Assembly (NCBI GenBank): GCA_964557845.1 | Contig: CAZLBV010000087.1 | Location: 1 to 6,544 of the forward strand | Length of the DNA: 6,544 bases | Origin: CAZLBV01 sp964557845 | GTDB lineage: Bacteria; Acidobacteriota; Aminicenantia; Aminicenantales; Aminicenantaceae | Direction: 5' to 3' | Shown here: in pieces, positions 1-4,289 of the stretch | Layout: the number at the start of each line of letters is the position of its first letter | How positions within the stretch are numbered: position 1 is the first letter of the stretch | Program-made: the position numbers and the translations under genes | The notes under the pieces: generated by a model | Databases searched by the model: none | Told to the model about the DNA's origin: nothing | Seen by the model: only the letters and a program-made list of their open reading frames with translations

Positions 1-28
1 TCCGTTGGAAAATTCATCCTAAATAAAC

Positions 29-44
29 TAGCCTGAATTATTCA
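29..44 (+). repeat. Left outer arm of terminal inverted repeat
   Basis: TAGCCTGAATTATTCA. Its reverse complement matches 284-299 at 15 of 16 positions (T versus G at the tenth base). The match stops at position 44, exactly where the foldable insert begins. Confidence 0.8.
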
Positions 45-72
45 CGAGTCGAGGTTGGTGCAAACACAAGAA

Positions 73-113
73 GTCCTGAGTGAAGCTGTAGTCAACTACT
101 GCGAACTCAGGAC
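73..113. repeat. Perfect 9-bp stem with nested hairpin
   Basis: GTCCTGAGT (73-81) pairs perfectly with ACTCAGGAC (105-113). Inside, 85-92 (GCTGTAGT) pairs with 95-102 (ACTACTGC) with one T-T mismatch. The internal loop between the stems is GAA opposite GA, which could form tandem G-A pairs in RNA. It is not followed by a T run on either strand, so it does not look like a terminator. Confidence 0.8.
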
Positions 114-120
114 AGTGAAG

Positions 121-137
121 CCCTCCCGCCCAATCCC
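121..137 (-). other. Canonical G-quadruplex motif on the minus strand
   Basis: The minus strand reads GGGATTGGGCGGGAGGG: four GGG tracts separated by loops of 3, 1 and 1 bases. This fits the G3+N1-7 quadruplex pattern with short loops, which favour stability. It lies in the part of the insert left unpaired by the two stems. It is conspicuous in an otherwise AT-rich intergenic region. Confidence 0.7.
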
Positions 138-164
138 TTAACACGACCTCGGCTTGCCTTTAGG

Positions 165-177
165 TAAAAAATGCCGA
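165..177 (+). repeat. Left inner arm of interrupted inverted repeat
   Basis: TAAAAAATGCCGA is the exact reverse complement of 271-283. It should directly follow the outer arm at 29-44 if the left terminus were intact like the right one, but it is displaced by the 120-bp insert. Confidence 0.8.
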
Positions 178-270
178 GAAAAAATTTACATTGTTAAATA
201 CATTCTAAAGAAAAAAATTTTTTTTGAAAAATATTCCAACTTTGTGATAATAAACTATTTAATATTATTA

Positions 271-299
271 TCGGCATTTTTTATGAATACTTCAGGCTA
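271..299 (-). repeat. Right terminal inverted repeat, uninterrupted 29-bp copy
   Basis: This block contains the inner arm (271-283, TCGGCATTTTTTA) and the outer arm (284-299, TGAATACTTCAGGCTA) with nothing between them. It serves as the reference for what the left terminus looked like before interruption. It ends 46 bp before the start of the EamA transporter gene. Confidence 0.75.
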
Positions 300-302
300 A
301 GA

Positions 303-319
303 AAATAAGTTGCTTATTT
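303..319. repeat. Short inverted repeat upstream of EamA gene
   Basis: AAATAAG (303-309) and CTTATTT (313-319) form a perfect 7-bp stem around a 3-base loop (TTG), 26 bp before the EamA start codon. It is AT-only apart from one G-C pair, so it is a weak hairpin. It could be an operator-like site or chance in AT-rich DNA. Confidence 0.3.
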
Positions 320-340
320 CTATAGTGTCATGTAATTTTT

Positions 341-345
341 GAGGA
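341..345 (+). promoter_or_regulatory. Shine-Dalgarno-like GAGGA abutting the ATG
   Basis: GAGGA ends immediately before ATG 346 and overlaps the in-frame stop TGA (340-342). Normal spacing is 5-9 bases, so zero spacing predicts weak initiation or a different mode. No other start is available in this frame without losing the first membrane helix. Confidence 0.4.
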
Positions 346-1215
346 ATGACTGAAAAAACAGGTCTCATTGAAATTCATTCCGCGGTTTTTCTTTTCGGAT
401 TGGCCGGACTCTTTGGTAAATGGATCACTCTTTCCCCTATTTTTATTGTACTCGGCCGGGTCTTTTTTGCCAGTATAGCTCTTTTCGTCCTTCTACAAAT
501 CTCTAGAAAACGTATATGGATCCGACCGAGAATTAATTATCTGTTTTTGTTTATAATGGGAATGCTCCTTGCTGTTCACTGGATCACATTTTTCCAATCC
601 ATACAGGTTTCGACCGTGTCCATCGGCCTCCTTTCTTTTTCTACCTATCCTATGTTTACGACTTTGTTCGAACCGATCGTAACCTCAGAAAAATTCATAA
701 AGATAAACCTTTTATTTTCAGCTATTTGCATACTCGGGATTTATTTGATAGTCCCCCAATTCGATTTGGCTGACTCAGGATTCAAAGGAGTTCTCTGGGG
801 TTTGGCTAGTGGATTTACATTCTCCATTTTAACCATAATGAACCGCAGATTTTCCCAGATATATTCCAGCCCGGTTATTGCATTTTACCAGGATTTTTAT
901 GCTTGTTTGATTTTAGCTCCGTTTCTCTTTATTCTTCGTTTTGAACTCTCCGGGAAAAACTTTATCTTGCTCGCTGTATTGGGGATCGTGTGTACGGCAG
1001 CCTCGCATACACTCTTCATACAAGGAATGAAATATATAAAAGCTCAAACTGCCAGTATTATTCATACCTTGGAGCCAGTATATGGAATAATTTTTGCTCT
1101 TATTCTTTTAAGAGAAATTCCTTCTCTTCAAACTATTCTGGGAGGAGTTGTCATATTATCCGCTCAGATGCTTATTCTATTTAGCTTACAAAGGCCAATC
1201 TCATCCACACATTAA
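346..1215 (+). CDS. EamA/DMT-superfamily membrane transporter
   Basis: The 289-residue protein is almost entirely hydrophobic and has the length and two-repeat layout of the drug/metabolite transporter superfamily: about ten inner-membrane helices as two EamA domains (roughly residues 8-136 and 147-280). Family-like features include HWITFFQSIQ (78-87) followed by STYPMFTTLFEP (99-110) in the first half, and HTLFIQGMKYIKA (221-233) followed by HTLEPVYGIIFALILL (240-255) in the second. Such proteins export or import small metabolites; the substrate cannot be read from sequence. The start is fixed by an in-frame TGA at 340-342, only one codon upstream of the ATG, and later starts would cut into helix 1. 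The GAGGA ribosome-binding sequence directly abuts the ATG. The gene stands alone and converges on the DUF6600 gene with a 33-bp gap and no clear terminator. Confidence 0.92.
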   Translation: MTEKTGLIEIHSAVFLFGLAGLFGKWITLSPIFIVLGRVFFASIALFVLLQISRKRIWIRPRINYLFLFIMGMLLAVHWITFFQSIQVSTVSIGLLSFSTYPMFTTLFEPIVTSEKFIKINLLFSAICILGIYLIVPQFDLADSGFKGVLWGLASGFTFSILTIMNRRFSQIYSSPVIAFYQDFYACLILAPFLFILRFELSGKNFILLAVLGIVCTAASHTLFIQGMKYIKAQTASIIHTLEPVYGIIFALILLREIPSLQTILGGVVILSAQMLILFSLQRPISSTH

Positions 1216-1248
1216 CTCATCTTCCCATCCAATCATCCACATTTGAAT

Positions 1249-2415
1249 TTATTTTATTTCCTTGCGTTCTTTTTTTTTCTTATTTTCTGCTTCGGCCTTT
1301 GCTGCCTCTTCTTTTTTATGCCGTTCGCTCAGTTTTGATTTCTCGATTTCCTGCCTTTGTTTAAGCGTGGAGATCTCTTTGCTGACCTCTTCTTCCTTCC
1401 TCTTTTTTTCAGATTCAGTTTGAGCTTCTTTCCTGGCTTCCTCACGTTTTCTCTCCAATTCCGCCAGCTCTCTATGATGACTCCGCTCCATGAGCTCTGC
1501 TTCCCGTTCTTGAATTTCTTCTCTTCTCCAGCTTGATCTCTCTATCTGCTCAGGGTCTGGAGAAGTTATTCTGACCCTGGCTTCATTTTCATCCAGAACG
1601 CTTCTTGGCCTGGCAGACTCATTGCTTTCAATATCAGGCCGGAAGATCTCGACATCTCTGATTCCTATTCTGGTTTTTCCTCTTTCGCCGGCATTTCTTA
1701 ATTCATATTTGGTAATTCTTGTTCTGGCCCACCGGCTGACATCATTTATGTCGACTCCTCGATTGATTATTCTGTTATTCTCAAATTCGATGTTATTATG
1801 TAAACTGGTATAATTTATGATGGTGATATTCCTCTCTCTGGGAAGTGCATATCTGTAGATATCGGAATTATAGAAATATCTTCCTTCCACGAAAACCCAA
1901 TAATAGTCAGGATAGTTATAAGAGACAGGGTATACTCCCCTTCCGGGTTGAAAACGAACCTCAGGAGATAAGGGGGCCCAACCAATATAAAGATTATCCC
2001 ACCGCCATGAGACCCATGCCGGCCCCCAAACATAGCCTGGAACCCAGTACCATCCTAAATGATTGTGGTATCCCCAGCGGCCGTAATGGAAAGGTGCCCA
2101 ACCCCAGTCAAAATTAGATATCCAGGTCCATCCATGATCAGTCCATGCCCAGCGGCCATAGGTATAAGGATGCCATCTATAGGGCATATTATGGGGAATC
2201 CACACATACCCATAAGAAGACAGATTGACCCACATTCCATAGGGAGATAAAGATTCATAGAAAAAATCCACATCATAATCTCTGTAACTATCCCGGTAAT
2301 TGCGGGATTCAGGGGCCCTGCGGTACCCGCCTCCATCATCCGGGATATAGAAAACACATCCAGCCGTCACGATTAAAAAAATGAATAAAAATAATGGGAT
2401 AATCGTTTTTTTCAT
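1249..2415 (-). CDS. DUF6600-type Trp/Tyr-rich lipoprotein with charged coiled-coil tail
   Basis: The 388-residue protein begins with a lipoprotein-type signal: MKK, a hydrophobic stretch, then TAGC with Cys20 as the predicted lipidated residue. Thr at -3 makes the lipobox slightly atypical. Residues about 52-150 match the DUF6600 pattern: 17 tryptophans between positions 62 and 146, with repeated units such as YGRW (86-89, 111-114), WGWAPFHYGRW (104-114) and GPAWVSWRW (131-139). This family is widespread in envelope proteins of Gram-negative bacteria but has no established biochemical role. Residues about 288-388 are dense in Glu, Lys and Arg and are probably a long helix or coiled coil. It is likely anchored in the envelope and exposed to the periplasm. 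AGAGGG (2427-2432) lies 11 bases before the ATG. The gene follows rocD by 52 bp and may be read from it, or from a weak TTGAAT-16 bp-TATTAT match (2439-2466). Confidence 0.85.
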   Translation of the reverse strand: MKKTIIPLFLFIFLIVTAGCVFYIPDDGGGYRRAPESRNYRDSYRDYDVDFFYESLSPYGMWVNLSSYGYVWIPHNMPYRWHPYTYGRWAWTDHGWTWISNFDWGWAPFHYGRWGYHNHLGWYWVPGYVWGPAWVSWRWDNLYIGWAPLSPEVRFQPGRGVYPVSYNYPDYYWVFVEGRYFYNSDIYRYALPRERNITIINYTSLHNNIEFENNRIINRGVDINDVSRWARTRITKYELRNAGERGKTRIGIRDVEIFRPDIESNESARPRSVLDENEARVRITSPDPEQIERSSWRREEIQEREAELMERSHHRELAELERKREEARKEAQTESEKKRKEEEVSKEISTLKQRQEIEKSKLSERHKKEEAAKAEAENKKKKERKEIK

Positions 2416-2467
2416 TTTATTTTTTACCCTCTATTAAAATAATAAGATATTCTTAATTTTATTCAAA

Positions 2468-3673
2468 TCAATCGAGATTTTTAAAGACCTTCTGCACCCT
2501 TTTAAAGGCCCAATTCAGGTCTTTTTCCTTGATAACCAGAGGAGGTGCGAACCGGATGACGTTTTCATGGGTTTCTTTACAGAGAAGCCCTTCCTTTTTC
2601 AGAGCCTCGCAAAACCGGCGGGCCCCCTCAGCCTCAGGCTTTAATTCGATCCCTATGAGAAGTCCTTTTCCCCTCACTTCTTTGATGTGCCGGCTGTTTA
2701 GCGTCTTTAATTTCTCAAGCAGATACTGCCCCATTATCTGGGAATTCTCCACCATCTCTTCTTCCTGCAGCACCTGCAGGGCTTCACGGGCAACTGCGCA
2801 GGCTAAAGGATTCGCTCCAAAGGTCGATCCATGGGACCCAGGGGAAAACAAGCCCAAGACTTCCCTATCGGAGAGCACGGCAGAGATAGCGTAGCATCCT
2901 CCTCCAAGAGACTTTCCGACGATCTGGACATCAGGTCTTACTCCTTCATGCTCACAGGCAAACAGTTTTCCTGTCCTGCCTAAACCGGTTTGGATCTCAT
3001 CTGCCACAAACAGCACATTGTTTTTCTCACATATTTCTTTGGTTTTCTTCAAATACCCATCCGGAGGGATGATAATGCCGGCTTCAGCCTGAATAGGCTC
3101 TACCAGGAAAGCAGCTGTATTGGGATTGATGGCTTTTTCCAAGGCTTCCGGATCTCCGTAAGGAATGACCACAAAACCGGGAGTAAAAGGACCAAAATCT
3201 TTTTTGTATAAAGGCTCAGTTGAGAAGCTGATCACCGTAACCGTCCGTCCATGAAAATTATTGGCACAAACGATGATCTCCGCTCTGTTCTCCGGTATTC
3301 CTTTCTTTTGATAGCCCCACATTCTTACCGCTTTGACTGCAGTCTCCACGGCCTCAGCCCCTGAATTCATAGGAAGCACCATCTCATACCCGGTTAGAGC
3401 ACTTAATTCCTTCGCCAGAAGAGGCCACTGATCATTTCTGAAAGCCCTGGAGGTTAAGGTGATTTTTTTCGATTGTTCATTCAGGGACTTAACTACTCGG
3501 GGATGGCAGTGCCCGTGATTCACAGCAGAATAGGCACTGAGAAAATCCAAATATTTATTACCCTCGACATCCCAGACCCAGATCCCTTTTCCCCTGGATA
3601 AGACCACATCCAAGGGATGATAATTATGGGCCCCATAAAGATCTTCTACATCCACATAAAATTTTGTATCCAT
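2468..3673 (-). CDS. rocD: Ornithine aminotransferase (ornithine--oxo-acid transaminase)
   Basis: This PLP-dependent class III aminotransferase transfers the delta-amino group of L-ornithine to 2-oxoglutarate, giving glutamate-5-semialdehyde and glutamate in the cytoplasm. It links arginine/ornithine breakdown with proline and glutamate. The 401-residue length is normal for the family. Motifs in order: FLSAYSAVNHGHCHP (44-58), ITLTSRAF (71-78), NSGAEAVE (103-110), NNFHGRT (138-144), VEPIQAEAG (191-199), VADEIQTGLGRTG (223-235) with the PLP-pyridine Asp225, GKSLGGG (253-259) with the Schiff-base Lys254, HGSTFGANPL (281-290) and IRFAPPLVIKE (373-383). The SAYSAVN and SRAF motifs favour ornithine over acetylornithine or GABA transaminases. 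After SRAF the residue is Arg79, where animal enzymes have Tyr. AAGGA lies 7 bases before the ATG. No other arginine-catabolism gene is in the window. Confidence 0.93.
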   Translation of the reverse strand: MDTKFYVDVEDLYGAHNYHPLDVVLSRGKGIWVWDVEGNKYLDFLSAYSAVNHGHCHPRVVKSLNEQSKKITLTSRAFRNDQWPLLAKELSALTGYEMVLPMNSGAEAVETAVKAVRMWGYQKKGIPENRAEIIVCANNFHGRTVTVISFSTEPLYKKDFGPFTPGFVVIPYGDPEALEKAINPNTAAFLVEPIQAEAGIIIPPDGYLKKTKEICEKNNVLFVADEIQTGLGRTGKLFACEHEGVRPDVQIVGKSLGGGCYAISAVLSDREVLGLFSPGSHGSTFGANPLACAVAREALQVLQEEEMVENSQIMGQYLLEKLKTLNSRHIKEVRGKGLLIGIELKPEAEGARRFCEALKKEGLLCKETHENVIRFAPPLVIKEKDLNWAFKRVQKVFKNLD

Positions 3674-3711
3674 TTATAATTCCTTTCCTTTATTTAAAAA
3701 TTATTTATTAT

Positions 3712-3720
3712 TTTATACCA
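3712..3720 (-). promoter_or_regulatory. Candidate extended -10 promoter for rocD
   Basis: The minus strand reads TGGTATAAA, an extended -10 (TGn) next to a 5/6 match to TATAAT. No convincing -35 lies 16-18 bp upstream, which extended -10 promoters can do without. Transcription would begin near 3705, giving a leader of about 32 bases with the AAGGA ribosome site. The rest of 3674-3861 shows no gene that I can support. Confidence 0.4.
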
Positions 3721-3861
3721 AATGGCAAAGGAAATCATCCTATTACTGCTTTCAGCAATTTTTTTGAATTTTTCAGGTATACTTGCCTCCCCGAAGATGA
3801 AAATACTTGATCTGGAAAAATCTACATCATTATCTGAATGGTTATCTCTAAATGAAAAAAG

Positions 3862-3952
<91 letters not shown>

Positions 3953-3984
3953 TTAATGGCTTCATCTTTATTATGGAGTTTTAC

Positions 3985-4013
3985 AAAATAGCAGAAAATT
4001 TGAATTAGGTCAA
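3985..4013 (-). promoter_or_regulatory. Sigma70-type promoter for tRNA-Ser
   Basis: On the minus strand, TTGACC (4008-4013, 5/6 to TTGACA) and TATTTT (3985-3990, 4/6 to TATAAT) are separated by exactly 17 bp. Transcription would start near 3978, about 26 bases before the mature tRNA 5' end, which is a typical leader for processing by RNase P. Placement and spacing make this the best promoter match in the window. Confidence 0.6.
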
Positions 4014-4095
4014 TCTCTCATCATCAGTATAAACATCTATATTTTTTTGAAACCGCAGATACTTTTGCCAAATAACGGAGATAGAATAAGCCCCC

Positions 4096-4139
4096 CCGAC
4101 AGAATGGGATTACATCCTTATTGGATGTTATCCTGCCGG
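4096..4139. repeat. Long imperfect hairpin with internal bulge
   Basis: GGATTACATCC (4107-4117) pairs with GGATGTTATCC (4123-4133) over 11 positions with one T-T mismatch and a TTATT loop. An outer stem continues: CCGACA (4096-4101) pairs with TGCCGG (4134-4139) with one A-C mismatch, leaving GAATG (4102-4106) as a one-sided bulge. No T run follows on either strand within a few bases, so it is not a standard terminator. It could be a leader RNA element or a fragment of a repeat. Confidence 0.65.
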
Positions 4140-4215
4140 ACCAAGGTATGATAGGAAAACCGGACTACTGAATAATAATTTACACAAATTAAATCGATCA
4201 ATCGACAAAATAATA

Positions 4216-4246
4216 ATGACTTTTTTGGTCAGATATATTATATAAT
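4216..4246 (+). promoter_or_regulatory. Candidate promoter for the permease gene
   Basis: ATGACT (4216-4221, 4/6 to TTGACA) precedes a perfect TATAAT (4241-4246) with a 19-bp spacer; the overlapping TATATA (4239-4244) would give 17 bp. Transcription would start near 4253, about 37 bases before GTG 4290. The surrounding DNA is AT-rich, so chance matches are likely. Confidence 0.35.
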
Positions 4247-4289
4247 TTTTGTTTGATCAGCATGATTAGGGTAAAAAAAAAGATTTGAA

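Larger units (their letters stand above)
45..164. other. Foldable 120-bp insert, possibly a structured non-coding mobile element
   Basis: This segment sits exactly between the two displaced halves of the left inverted repeat, so it appears to be a later insertion. Its ends pair with each other: 45-57 pairs with 144-156 through 13 consecutive pairs including three G-U type pairs, and after one bulged base (G58) 59-60 pairs with 142-143. Inside is a second hairpin (73-113). The tolerance of G-U pairs suggests an RNA-level fold. No target-site duplication is visible, which would suit an IS200/IS605-like or HEARO/omega-RNA-like element. On the minus strand it abuts GTGA (42-45). No ORF of note lies within. 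The structure is seen; the class and the transcribed strand are unknown. Confidence 0.55.
29..299. mobile_element. Putative MITE-like element with interrupted inverted repeats
   Basis: The sequence at 29-44 (TAGCCTGAATTATTCA) recurs inverted at 284-299 with one mismatch. A second, perfect 13-bp pair, TAAAAAATGCCGA at 165-177, recurs inverted at 271-283. The two right-hand arms are contiguous and form one 29-bp block, whereas the two left-hand arms are separated by 120 bp. The simplest reading is a small element with ~29-bp terminal inverted repeats whose left arm was later split. Both outer ends carry TA, as expected for a TA target duplication of the IS630/Tc1-mariner type, but TA is too short to prove this. 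No transposase or other credible ORF lies inside. The core (178-270) is very AT-rich, with an A7T8 tract at 211-225. The arms are direct observation; the MITE identity is inference. Confidence 0.6.
3953..4289. other. Divergent intergenic region, no gene seen
   Basis: This 337-bp stretch lies between the tRNA and the permease and has no supportable coding sequence on either strand. It holds the tRNA promoter (3985-4013), a C7 tract (4091-4097), a stable stem-loop (4096-4139), a small TCGAT-CA-ATCGA palindrome (4194-4205), a candidate permease promoter (4216-4246) and an A9 run (4273-4281) just before the permease start. Confidence 0.7.

Noticed and set aside
1..36. Possible tail of an upstream gene (open frame ending TGA at 34-36)
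   Set aside because: Eleven codons are too few to judge, and the stop lies inside the left inverted repeat; no family can be recognised.
211..268. Promoter-like TTGTGA (242-247) and TATTAT (263-268) before the EamA gene
   Set aside because: The 15-bp spacer is short, and the AT-rich core would give such matches by chance.
1201..1241. 9-bp direct repeat TCATCCACA at 1201-1209 and 1233-1241
   Set aside because: It is short, partly inside the transporter's last codons, and has no inverted partner or T run; probably chance.
1216..1248. Possible bidirectional terminator between the convergent genes
   Set aside because: No inverted repeat of useful length is visible in the 33-bp gap or just beyond it.
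1815..2357. Several ORFs on both strands inside the DUF6600 gene
   Set aside because: They overlap the Trp/Tyr-rich coding region in other frames. Strong codon bias there lowers stop frequency, and none resembles a known family.
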